The position numbers and the translations under genes are program-made. DNA of 14,473 nucleotides, taken from positions 1-14,473 of the forward strand of contig DXFC01000021.1 of assembly GCA_019114645.1 (NCBI GenBank), given 5' to 3'. This document shows, piece by piece, positions 7,574 through 14,473 of the stretch. The notes beneath the pieces were generated by a model. That model was not told the origin of the DNA. It worked only from the letters and a program-made list of their open reading frames with translations, and ran no database searches. This DNA is from Candidatus Halomonas stercoripullorum. GTDB taxonomy: Bacteria > Pseudomonadota > Gammaproteobacteria > Pseudomonadales > Halomonadaceae. Every line of letters starts with the position of its first letter. Position 1 is the first letter of the stretch.

Positions 7574-8326
7574 TCATTCTCTCGCTGGGGGCTTGACCTC
7601 AAGCGGACGTGGCACCTCGGAAATCTCCTTCAGCTGCGCTTCGATCCAGGTTTCGACCTCGGCCAGAACTTCCTCTGGTGGTCGCCCTGTCGTCGCAATG
7701 GGTTCCCCCACCACCACACTCAGGACCCCCGGCTTCTTGATCCAGTGCCGCCCCGGCCAGCGTTCACCGGCATTGTGGGCAACCGGTATGACCGGCACCC
7801 CGGCACGACAGGCAATCACGGCACCGCTCTTGTTGTAGCGCCGCCGTTGCCCGGGATCCACCCGGGTTCCCTCGGGGAAAATCAGTACCGAGAGTCCCTC
7901 ATTCAACCTGGCGACGCCCTGGGTCAACACTTGGCGCATGGCACGCGCAGGCTTGGTGCGATCGAGCCCGATAGGATGCAATAACCGCAAGCCCCAGCCA
8001 AAGATCGGAATGCGCAGCAACTCCTGCTTGAGCACGGTGCATACCGGTGGTTTGAGGATCTGCAGGTAAATGGTTTCCCACTCGCATTGATGATTGGCCA
8101 GAATCACACAGGGCTCTTGCGGCAATCGCTCACGCCCCTGAATCCGGTAGCTGACGCCACAGGTCCAGCGAAACCAGGCGAGGATAAAGTAGTTGTAGAG
8201 GTTGAGCAGGCGATAGCGCGCTGGTAATGGCAAGAGTGGCGCAACCGGCAGAAATAGAATGCCGCACACCAGAATCGCCATGAAGTAACCCGAGTAAAAC
8301 AGCAGGCTGCGTAACAGGTTCAGCAT
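7574..8326 (-). CDS. 1-acyl-sn-glycerol-3-phosphate acyltransferase (PlsC-like)
   Basis: A 250-residue lysophosphatidate acyltransferase of the LPLAT family, which acylates position 2 of lysophosphatidic acid at the inner membrane. Seen in order: an N-terminal hydrophobic anchor (about 5-35), NHQCEWET (His79, with Glu84 in place of the usual Asp of HX4D), LHPIGLDRTK near 116-125, FPEGTR at 150-155 and VIPVAHN at 179-185. The HX4E form is known in a PlsC subgroup of proteobacteria, so activity is likely. I chose the ATG at 8326 because it overlaps the upstream stop as ATGCTGA. The nearest purine-rich site, AGAGGA, is 12 bases away, so translation is probably coupled. A longer start at 8374 would add 16 residues that do not look like the family. 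The gene ends the leftward operon near the shared terminator. Confidence 0.88.
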   Translation of the reverse strand: MLNLLRSLLFYSGYFMAILVCGILFLPVAPLLPLPARYRLLNLYNYFILAWFRWTCGVSYRIQGRERLPQEPCVILANHQCEWETIYLQILKPPVCTVLKQELLRIPIFGWGLRLLHPIGLDRTKPARAMRQVLTQGVARLNEGLSVLIFPEGTRVDPGQRRRYNKSGAVIACRAGVPVIPVAHNAGERWPGRHWIKKPGVLSVVVGEPIATTGRPPEEVLAEVETWIEAQLKEISEVPRPLEVKPPARE

Positions 8327-9210
8327 GAGGAGGCGTCGTCCTCTTCTTCCTTGGCGCCACGCGCCAGACACCATTCATCAAGTAACCGCTCTACCTCCAA
8401 CCGCCAGGGCTTCTGGTGCACACCAAAGGCGCCCAGCACACGCCGACAGTTGAGCACACGGCGCAGCGGCTGGTCGTGATGGTGCTTGAGCGGCTTGACC
8501 TTGCCCAGCGTCACTTGCTCTCCCGCCCCCTCAAGCCGAATGGCCAGTTGAGTACGCACCATGGAGGTGAAAGTAAAAGCACTAACCGGCTCAGTGCCGG
8601 CCAGATGGTAGGCACCCCAGGCTTCCGAACCACACTGCAACTGCTGCAGCATCCCCACCAGTGCCATGGCCACGGCATCCGCCGAGGTGGGACAGAAGAT
8701 AATATCCTGTGCTGCACGCACCTCTTCCCCGGCGACCAGGCGATCGATCAGGCTGCCCAGCCAGGCATGGCTGCCTTCGAGCGCGAACAGCGGCCCCAGG
8801 CGTACGATCAGGTGGCGCGGATGGCTCTCGCGAATGTGATTTCCGACAGCGATCAACCGACGCAGGCTTTCATCCCGCGGCGCCGGGATCACATCTTCGT
8901 CGATGGGGATATCAAAACCATCCTGGTAGAGCTGATCGGAGACGCACCACACCAAGGGCGTATCCGTCTCACGACAGGCCTCCAGACAGGCATCGACCCC
9001 TTCACCATGCGCCACCACCGCCGCCGGCTCGATCTCCATCGGTGCCGCCAACGGCGGCACGATGACGGCCGCTGGCGCCTCCTCACGCAGGCGCTGCGCA
9101 TCAACGCCGAGTCCCGGCTCAATGACCAGCTCGGTATCGCCACGCCGATGCACTAGCCTGGCCAGTGACAAATTCAGGCAGTGACCGGCATCCAGCACCA
9201 TGAGTTTCAT
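8320..9210 (-). CDS. RmlD-like Rossmann protein, apparently lacking catalytic motifs
   Basis: This 296-residue protein resembles the RmlD/atypical short-chain dehydrogenase fold. Family landmarks include LVWCVSDQLYQDG (about 86-98, matching the RmlD STDYVFDG strand), HLIVRLGPLFA (about 133-143) and GAYHLAGTEPVSAFTF (about 199-214). The glycine-rich cofactor loop expected at the N-terminus reads LDAGHCLNLS and lacks GxxGxxG. The YxxxK catalytic pair expected after the VSDQLY strand is replaced by PRDESLRRLIAVG. A non-catalytic or substrate-binding role is therefore inferred; no specific function is claimed. The C-terminus is acidic (KEEEDD). I chose ATG 9210 over a TTG at 9228 because GGGAG lies at 9219-9223 with 8-base spacing. 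It is 33 bases after ssb and overlaps plsC by 7 bases, so the three are probably cotranscribed. Confidence 0.72.
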   Translation of the reverse strand: MKLMVLDAGHCLNLSLARLVHRRGDTELVIEPGLGVDAQRLREEAPAAVIVPPLAAPMEIEPAAVVAHGEGVDACLEACRETDTPLVWCVSDQLYQDGFDIPIDEDVIPAPRDESLRRLIAVGNHIRESHPRHLIVRLGPLFALEGSHAWLGSLIDRLVAGEEVRAAQDIIFCPTSADAVAMALVGMLQQLQCGSEAWGAYHLAGTEPVSAFTFTSMVRTQLAIRLEGAGEQVTLGKVKPLKHHHDQPLRRVLNCRRVLGAFGVHQKPWRLEVERLLDEWCLARGAKEEEDDASSC

Positions 9211-9243
9211 ACAGAGATCTCCCGACAAATTCTGAAGGGAGCC

Positions 9244-9855
9244 TCAGAAGGGTATTTCGTCATCGAAATCATCGAAACTACCCGGATCCGGCGCACCGTA
9301 ATTGCCTTGTTGCTGGCCTCCCTGCTGCGGTTGACCCGCAGGGGCGGGAGGCTGCTGAGGACGCTGCGGCTGGCCACCGGCGTAGCCACCCTGCTGGGGA
9401 GGCGCACCGTAGCTACCGCCTTGCTGCGGCATGGGTGCTGGCTGCGGAGTTCCATAGCCACCCGCCTGCTGCTGTGACTGCGGCATCCCCGCGCCCTGGC
9501 CGCCAAAATCGCCGCCACTGCGTGAGTCCAGCATCTGCATGTCGTTGACCACAATTTCAGTGGTGTAGCGATCCTGACCATCCTGGCCTTGCCACTTGCG
9601 TGTCTGCAGCCGCCCTTCGAGATACACCCGTGAGCCTTTCTTCAGATACTGCTGGGCGATTTCCGCCAGGCGGTTGAACATCACCACGGAATGCCATTCG
9701 GTACGCTCCTGGCGCTGACCGCTTTGGCGATCCGTCCAGGTGTCGGTAGTGGCAACACGCAGGTTAGCCACGGGGCTGCCGGAAGGCATGAAGCGAACCT
9801 CGGGGTCTTGCCCCAGGTTGCCAATCAGAATGACTTTGTTGACGCCACGAGCCAT
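9244..9855 (-). CDS. ssb: Single-stranded DNA-binding protein SSB
   Basis: SSB coats single-stranded DNA during replication, repair and recombination and recruits partners through its C-terminal tip. The 203-residue product has an OB-fold domain (about 1-112) beginning MARGVNKVILIGNLG. Trp40, Trp54, Phe60 and Trp88 lie at the DNA-binding positions known from E. coli SSB. A Gly/Gln/Pro-rich disordered linker (about 113-192) contains repeated QQGG-YGAP units. The acidic tail ends DFDDEIPF, the partner-binding tip. GAGGGA at 9863-9868 supports the start. It is somewhat longer than E. coli SSB (178), all in the linker. It lies downstream of yajR and upstream of the RmlD-like gene. Confidence 0.97.
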   Translation of the reverse strand: MARGVNKVILIGNLGQDPEVRFMPSGSPVANLRVATTDTWTDRQSGQRQERTEWHSVVMFNRLAEIAQQYLKKGSRVYLEGRLQTRKWQGQDGQDRYTTEIVVNDMQMLDSRSGGDFGGQGAGMPQSQQQAGGYGTPQPAPMPQQGGSYGAPPQQGGYAGGQPQRPQQPPAPAGQPQQGGQQQGNYGAPDPGSFDDFDDEIPF

Positions 9856-9883
9856 GCGGGATTCCCTCTCTCGGTAAAACTTC

Positions 9884-9914
9884 CAGTAAAGTCTTTCAGT
9901 ACGCTGTATCAGTA
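9884..9914. repeat. Three CAGTA elements at 13-base spacing in the ssb leader
   Basis: On the plus strand CAGTA starts at 9884, 9897 and 9910, an exact 13-base period. The second and third copies extend to TCAGTAC (9896-9902 and 9909-9915). On the ssb coding strand they read TACTG, lying about 29 to 60 bases before the ATG. I see no convincing -35/-10 pair within 9856-9963, so promoter placement is open. Confidence 0.45.
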
Positions 9915-9963
9915 CCGATATGTTGCCAGCTAGCGGCCAGTCGGGCCGTCATTGACTGACTCA

Positions 9964-11349
9964 TCAACTCTCGTCGTCACGCTCCGAACGCATCAGGCGC
10001 TCCAGTGCCGTTTCGTCGAAACGTCGCCGGTCCACCTTAAGATACGCCACTCGCTCCTCTGCTACGACCAACACATCCTCAACGCCAGCCACCTCGGCAA
10101 AACGCGCCATCAAGGCGTCGTAGGTATCGGCAGGATGCTTACCCAGATCTATCACTTCGCTCGCCAGGTGCGCCGGCGCCGGCATGCCCAGCATCAGTAG
10201 CCACCAGATTCCGGTCAGTGTGGCACAGCCAACAAATACACCAGCCAGCCCCCACTGCTGCGCCAGCCAGCCACCCAACACACCCCCGATAAAGGCCCCC
10301 AAAAACTGGCTAGTGGAGTAAACCCCCATGGCGGTGCCCTTGGCTCCCGCCGGTGCCACCTTGCTGAGCATCGAGGGCAACATCGCCTCAAGCAGGTTGA
10401 AAGCGATGAAAAAGAGCAACAACCAGATGAACAGCGCCCAGCCACCGGTAAACAGGGCAAGGCCCACTAGACTGAGCGTGATCATGGCGATAGCGACCAA
10501 GCTCATGTCTTTCGTACGCTGGCGTTTCTCGGCCACGATCACCAGCGGCACCATGCCCACGAAGGCTAACGCCATAACCCCGAGGTAGGTCAGGCCATGC
10601 TGCTCTGCGGCGATACCCGCCTCCACCAAACGAAACGGCACCGCGACGAAAATCGCCATCAGCACCAGATGCAGGGTGAAAATCGACACATCAAGTCGCC
10701 ACAGGTCGGCGCGGGTAAAAATTTTCGCCAGTTGTTGGCGGTCAATGCCCACATCCCGATGCTGCAAACGACGCGGCGCCTGCGGTACCACACGCCACAG
10801 CACCACCAGCCCGACAAGTGCCAGCAAGGCGGTAAACCAGAACAGCGAGGAGAGTCCGAACGCTGCGGCCAGCCAGGGGCCCAGTACCATGGCCACGGCA
10901 AACGACACGCCAATGGAAATGCCAATGGTAGCCATGGCGGCGGTACGTACCTGCTCACGGGTCTGGTCGGCGAGCAGTGCCATGATCGCTGCCGCCACCG
11001 CTCCACTGCCCTGCAGGCAACGGCCCAGGATGACACCACCGATAGTATCCGCCGAAGCCGCCACCACGCTGCCCAGCGCGAACAGCAGCATTCCGCCCGC
11101 AATCACCGGCTTGCGCCCGAGCCGGTCGGAAAGCAGGCCAAAAGGAATCTGCAGCACCGCCTGGGTCAAGCCATAGCCACCCAGCGCCAGCCCCACCAAT
11201 AGCGGTGTGGCGCCGTGCAGCTCGTCAGCGTAGAGCGCCAGCACCGGCAGCACCATGAACAGTCCCAGCATACGCGAGGCATACAAGCCAGCCAGGCCAG
11301 CAATGGCACGCCGCTCCGCAGTCAGCAGCAATCCGGAAACCTTGCGCAT
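9964..11349 (-). CDS. yajR: YajR-type MFS transporter with C-terminal YAM domain
   Basis: A 461-residue inner-membrane major facilitator superfamily protein with about 12 hydrophobic segments; the substrate is unknown. It resembles E. coli YajR (454) throughout: ERRAIAGL and RMLGLFMVLPVL near the N-terminus, GLTQAVLQIPFGLLSDRLGRKP containing MFS motif A (Asp75 to Lys80), REQVRTAAMA after helix 4, and KGTAMGVYSTSQFLG near 338-351. After the last helix, residues about 397-455 form a soluble tail with a beta-alpha-beta pattern ending near YLKVD, fitting the ferredoxin-like YAM domain that marks YajR. No good Shine-Dalgarno precedes ATG 11349, but its N-terminal length matches YajR. It shares a 162-base divergent region with uvrA and reads into ssb after 108 bases with no obvious terminator. 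Confidence 0.87.
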   Translation of the reverse strand: MRKVSGLLLTAERRAIAGLAGLYASRMLGLFMVLPVLALYADELHGATPLLVGLALGGYGLTQAVLQIPFGLLSDRLGRKPVIAGGMLLFALGSVVAASADTIGGVILGRCLQGSGAVAAAIMALLADQTREQVRTAAMATIGISIGVSFAVAMVLGPWLAAAFGLSSLFWFTALLALVGLVVLWRVVPQAPRRLQHRDVGIDRQQLAKIFTRADLWRLDVSIFTLHLVLMAIFVAVPFRLVEAGIAAEQHGLTYLGVMALAFVGMVPLVIVAEKRQRTKDMSLVAIAMITLSLVGLALFTGGWALFIWLLLFFIAFNLLEAMLPSMLSKVAPAGAKGTAMGVYSTSQFLGAFIGGVLGGWLAQQWGLAGVFVGCATLTGIWWLLMLGMPAPAHLASEVIDLGKHPADTYDALMARFAEVAGVEDVLVVAEERVAYLKVDRRRFDETALERLMRSERDDES

Positions 11350-11403
11350 AGAGGTCAGAACACTTCCATCAGATAGGCGGGGATTGAGTTTTTCGAGCCC
11401 CTC

Positions 11404-11409
11404 ATTCTA
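11404..11409 (-). promoter_or_regulatory. Possible -10 element for yajR
   Basis: Read on the minus strand this is TAGAAT within GTTAGAAT, about 55 bases before the yajR ATG. The base composition 17 to 18 bases further upstream gives only a poor -35 (TTTCGC). The call is weak. Confidence 0.3.
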
Positions 11410-11431
11410 ACGATTTCAGCCTCTGCGCGAA

Positions 11432-11476
11432 ACGTCTGCCCCTGTGATGCTTTGGCGCGCCTTGCGTCGCAGACGT
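11432..11476. repeat. 8-bp inverted repeat bracketing the uvrA promoter
   Basis: ACGTCTGC (11432-11439) and GCAGACGT (11469-11476) are perfect inverted copies separated by 29 bases. The right arm ends at the first T of the uvrA -10 hexamer, and the -35 lies between the arms. This could be a pair of regulator half-sites or a hairpin in DNA; it is not a LexA box of the E. coli type. Confidence 0.45.
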
Positions 11477-11481
11477 ATAAT
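11452..11481 (+). promoter_or_regulatory. Sigma70-like promoter of uvrA
   Basis: TATAAT at 11476-11481 is a perfect -10. TTGGCG at 11452-11457 matches four of six -35 bases at an 18-base spacing. Transcription would begin near 11488, giving a short leader of about 24 bases before the uvrA ATG. Confidence 0.65.
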
Positions 11482-11511
11482 CGAAGTTTTGCCGCGCGTC
11501 ATGAGGTGGGA

Positions 11512-14373
11512 ATGGACAAGATTTTGGTCAGGGGGGCTCGCACCCATAACCTCAAGCAGATCGATGTCGAACTGCCTCGCGACAAACTTATCGTCGTCAC
11601 GGGGCTCTCCGGCTCGGGCAAGTCATCACTGGCTTTTGATACGCTCTATGCTGAAGGTCAGCGCCGCTATGTGGAATCGCTCTCCACCTATGCCCGCCAA
11701 TTCCTGTCGATGATGGAAAAGCCCGACGTCGATCACATTGAAGGGCTGTCACCGGCGATTTCCATCGAGCAGAAATCCACCTCGCATAACCCCCGCTCCA
11801 CTGTGGGCACCATCACCGAGATCTACGATTACTTGCGTCTGCTGTTCGCCCGCGCCGGCACGCCACGCTGTCCCGAACATGATGAAGAGCTTGAGGCCAG
11901 CACTATTTCGCAGATGGTCGATCAGGTCCTGGCACTTCCCGAAGGCAGCAAATTGATGCTACTGGCCCCGGTGGTGAAGGGGCGCAAGGGCGAGCATCTG
12001 CAACTGCTCGCTGAGCTGCGTGCACAGGGTTTCGTGCGGGTGATGATCGACGGTCAGATTCTGGAACTCGACGACCTTAAGCCGCTGGACAAGAACAAGA
12101 AGCATGACATCAGTGTGGTGGTCGACCGCATCAAGGTGCGCGAAGGGCTGGCCCAGCGTCTGGCGGAGTCGTTTGAGACTGCCCTCGGCCTGGCCGACGG
12201 CATTGCCATGGTCCACTTCATGGAGGGCGAAGCCGAGGACATTACCTTCTCGGCACGCTTTGCCTGCCCCGTATGCGGTTATGCCATCGCCGAGCTCGAG
12301 CCGCGCATGTTCTCGTTCAACAACCCCGCCGGCGCCTGCTCCACCTGCGACGGCCTGGGCATCCAGCAGGTGTTCGATCCCGACAAGCTGATCAGCCATC
12401 CGGAGCTGTCGTTGGCCGAAGGTGTCATCAAAGGCTGGGATCGGCGCAGCATCTACTACTTCAATCAGCTCCAGGCCGTGGCCGATCACTATCGTTTCAC
12501 CCTGGAAACACCCTGGCAGGAACTGGCGCGTCACGAGCAGGAGATTGTGCTTTACGGTAGCGGAGCGGACGACATCACCTTCAGCTACGTCAACGACCGC
12601 GGCCGCCGGGTCTCCCGTGAGCACCCCTTCGAGGGGGTACTGCCCAACCTGCAGCGGCGTTACCGCGAAAGCGAGTCGAGCATGGTGCGTGAGGAACTGG
12701 CACGTTATATCGCCAACCAGTCCTGCCCCAGCTGCCAAGGCTCACGGCTGCGCAAGGAAGCGCGCCACGTCTTTATCGACGGCCACTCCCTGCCCCAGAT
12801 CGTCCAGTTTCCCATCGGTGAGGCCTGGAGTTACTTTCAGCACCTGACTTTGCCTGGACGCAAGGGCGAGATCGCTCAGAAGATCATTCACGAAATTCAC
12901 TCCCGGCTGGAGTTTCTGGTCAATGTCGGCCTTGACTATCTCACCCTGGAGCGCAGTGCCGAGACGCTTTCCGGAGGCGAGGCCCAGCGTATTCGCCTGG
13001 CCAGCCAGATCGGCGCCGGCCTGGTGGGTGTGATGTACATTCTCGACGAACCCTCCATCGGCCTGCATCAGCGCGACAATGACCGGCTGCTCAAAACCCT
13101 CATTCAGCTGCGGGATCTGGGCAACACCGTGATCGTGGTAGAGCATGACGAGGATGCCATCCGTGCTGCCGACCATGTACTCGATATCGGCCCCGGCGCG
13201 GGGGTACACGGCGGCCGGATCGTAGCCCAGGGCACGCCCGAAGAGGTCATGGCGCATCCCGATTCGCTGACCGGTAAGTATCTCTCCGGCAGAGAGCGCA
13301 TCGACGTGCCCCGTTGGCGGATACCCGGTAACCCCGAAAAACAGCTCGTGCTTGGTGGGGCCCACGGCAATAACCTGCGAGACGTCAATCTGACCCTGCC
13401 ACTAGGGCTCTTTATCTGCATCACCGGTGTCTCCGGCTCGGGCAAGTCGACACTGATCAACTCAACGCTGATGCCGATTGCCGCCCGCGAGCTCAACCGG
13501 GCGACCACCCTGACCCCGGCACCCTATCAGCGCATCGAGGGGCTGGACCAGCTCGACAAGGTCATCGATATCGATCAGAGCCCCATCGGGCGTACGCCAC
13601 GCTCCAATCCGGCAACCTACACCGGTATTTTCACACCCATCCGCGAGCTGTTCGCCGGCACCCAAGAGGCCCGCTCACGCGGTTACAAGCCCGGCCGCTT
13701 CAGCTTCAACGTCAAGGGCGGACGCTGCGAAGCCTGCCAGGGCGAAGGCATGATCAAGGTGGAGATGCACTTTCTGCCTGACATTTATGTGCCTTGTGAC
13801 GTGTGCAAGGGCAAACGCTATAACCGTGAAACCCTGGAGATCCAGTACAAGGGCAAGAGTATCGATGAAGTGCTGGAGATGACCGTCGAAGACGCGCTGG
13901 AGTTCTTCAGCCCGGTACCGGCCATCGCCCGCCGCCTGCAGACCCTGCTCGATGTGGGGCTTTCTTATATTCGCTTGGGTCAGAGTGCCATTACCCTGTC
14001 CGGCGGTGAGGCCCAGCGCGTCAAGCTGGCCCGAGAGCTGGCCAAGCGCGACACCGGCAAGACGCTGTATATCCTCGACGAGCCCACTACCGGGCTGCAC
14101 TTCGAAGATATTCGCCAACTGCTGGCTGTCCTGCACCGCTTACGTGACCACGGCAATACCGTGGTGGTGATTGAGCATAACCTTGATGTGATCAAGACCG
14201 CTGACTGGATTGTCGATCTTGGCCCTGAAGGGGGCTCGGGAGGGGGACGTATCATCGCCGAAGGCACCCCGGAACAAGTGGCCGAACTGGAAGTTTCCCA
14301 TACCGGGCGCTTTCTCAAGCCGTTGCTGGAACGGGCCAGGGCACAGCCGGCCAAGCTGGAGAACGTCTCATGA
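11512..14373 (+). CDS. uvrA: Excinuclease ABC subunit A (UvrA)
   Basis: UvrA is the damage-recognition ATPase of nucleotide excision repair; its dimer loads UvrB at lesions. The 953-residue product (E. coli 940) contains both ABC modules: Walker A GLSGSGKS (31-38, Lys37) and GVSGSGKST (639-647, Lys645), signatures LSGGEAQRI and LSGGEAQRV, and Walker B ILDEPSIGLH and ILDEPTTGLH. Two zinc modules are complete: Cys252/Cys255/Cys276/Cys279, and Cys739/Cys742/Cys762/Cys765 in CX2CX19CX2C. I chose ATG 11512 because MDKILVRGARTHNL is the typical UvrA start and GAGG lies 5 bases upstream. An in-frame ATG would need to begin at 11452, inside the promoter. The stop overlaps the modA start as ATGA. Confidence 0.98.
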   Translation: MDKILVRGARTHNLKQIDVELPRDKLIVVTGLSGSGKSSLAFDTLYAEGQRRYVESLSTYARQFLSMMEKPDVDHIEGLSPAISIEQKSTSHNPRSTVGTITEIYDYLRLLFARAGTPRCPEHDEELEASTISQMVDQVLALPEGSKLMLLAPVVKGRKGEHLQLLAELRAQGFVRVMIDGQILELDDLKPLDKNKKHDISVVVDRIKVREGLAQRLAESFETALGLADGIAMVHFMEGEAEDITFSARFACPVCGYAIAELEPRMFSFNNPAGACSTCDGLGIQQVFDPDKLISHPELSLAEGVIKGWDRRSIYYFNQLQAVADHYRFTLETPWQELARHEQEIVLYGSGADDITFSYVNDRGRRVSREHPFEGVLPNLQRRYRESESSMVREELARYIANQSCPSCQGSRLRKEARHVFIDGHSLPQIVQFPIGEAWSYFQHLTLPGRKGEIAQKIIHEIHSRLEFLVNVGLDYLTLERSAETLSGGEAQRIRLASQIGAGLVGVMYILDEPSIGLHQRDNDRLLKTLIQLRDLGNTVIVVEHDEDAIRAADHVLDIGPGAGVHGGRIVAQGTPEEVMAHPDSLTGKYLSGRERIDVPRWRIPGNPEKQLVLGGAHGNNLRDVNLTLPLGLFICITGVSGSGKSTLINSTLMPIAARELNRATTLTPAPYQRIEGLDQLDKVIDIDQSPIGRTPRSNPATYTGIFTPIRELFAGTQEARSRGYKPGRFSFNVKGGRCEACQGEGMIKVEMHFLPDIYVPCDVCKGKRYNRETLEIQYKGKSIDEVLEMTVEDALEFFSPVPAIARRLQTLLDVGLSYIRLGQSAITLSGGEAQRVKLARELAKRDTGKTLYILDEPTTGLHFEDIRQLLAVLHRLRDHGNTVVVIEHNLDVIKTADWIVDLGPEGGSGGGRIIAEGTPEQVAELEVSHTGRFLKPLLERARAQPAKLENVS

Positions 14374-14473
14374 CGCGCACTTGCCATGTGCTGCTGACCT
14401 GGATGCTGCTCGCCATGGCGCCACTCGCCCAGGCCGCGACCCTGCATGTGTCTGCCGCCGCCTCCCTGACCGA
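14370..14473 (+). CDS. modA: Molybdate ABC transporter substrate-binding protein ModA (5' end only)
   Basis: Only the first 34 codons lie in the window. The N-terminus MTRTCHVLLTWMLLAMAPLA is a signal peptide, with likely cleavage after AQA just beyond it. The mature start ATLHVSAAASLT matches the first strand and oxyanion-binding AAASL loop of periplasmic ModA proteins, which deliver molybdate to ModBC. The ATG overlaps the uvrA stop by 4 bases (ATGA), and GGAG at 14358-14361 gives it its own ribosome site with 8-base spacing. The assignment rests on this short stretch; another periplasmic binding protein of the same superfamily is possible. modB and modC would be expected further right. Confidence 0.75.
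   Translation, partial: MTRTCHVLLTWMLLAMAPLAQAATLHVSAAASLT

Noticed and set aside
9904..9919. CTGTATCAGTACCGAT as a LexA box before ssb
   Set aside because: Only the left half CTGT fits; the right half should be ACAG but reads CGAT.
9933..9947. CGGCC-AGTCG-GGCCG as a terminator after yajR
   Set aside because: The stem is 5 bp and there is no T-run on the minus strand, so read-through into ssb is more likely.
10597..11202. Open frame of 201 codons antisense to yajR
   Set aside because: The translation is low-complexity, rich in Gln, His and Arg, with no domain; it mirrors the transmembrane coding strand.
11959..12738. Long open frame of 259 codons antisense to uvrA
   Set aside because: It lies wholly within a highly conserved gene, has no recognisable domain, and is expected from codon bias in GC-rich DNA.

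Overview
The window looks like core chromosome of a GC-rich gammaproteobacterium. A Halomonadaceae-type organism (Halomonas/Chromohalobacter-like) is my inference from GC content near 60%, a fabA-fabB pair, RapA, and the ssb/yajR/uvrA neighbourhood. I see no transposase, phage gene, CRISPR array, tRNA or rRNA. Coding density is high, and no gap between genes exceeds about 275 bases.

Layout from left to right: (1) rapA (+), the RNA polymerase recycling ATPase, followed by a 103-base gap filled with two perfect 9-bp inverted repeats. (2) A short CbiX/SirB-type chelatase gene (+) that converges on a membrane-anchored PAS-GGDEF-EAL cyclic-di-GMP protein (-). (3) A divergent promoter region leads into the unsaturated fatty acid operon fabA-fabB (+), which ends at a 13-bp-stem terminator shared with the opposing operon. 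(4) A leftward gene run reads yajR (MFS transporter with a C-terminal YAM domain), ssb, a degenerate RmlD-like Rossmann protein, and a plsC-type acyltransferase. (5) Divergent from yajR, uvrA (+) starts from a good sigma70-like promoter and overlaps by ATGA with the start of modA, a molybdate-binding protein that runs off the window.

Functionally the region combines transcription recycling (RapA), tetrapyrrole metal insertion (CbiX-like), c-di-GMP turnover, membrane lipid synthesis (FabA makes the cis double bond, FabB elongates it, and the PlsC-like enzyme can use acyl chains to make phosphatidic acid) and DNA maintenance (SSB, UvrA). ssb and uvrA are close neighbours as in enterobacteria, but yajR sits between them and I found no LexA box of the CTG-N10-CAG form in front of ssb, yajR or uvrA.

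I did not find a clearly novel multi-gene system. The items most worth a second look are the tandem inverted repeats before the cbiX-like gene, the RmlD-like protein that lacks both cofactor and catalytic motifs but sits between ssb and plsC, the three CAGTA elements at exact 13-base spacing in the ssb leader, and the 8-bp inverted repeat bracketing the uvrA promoter.
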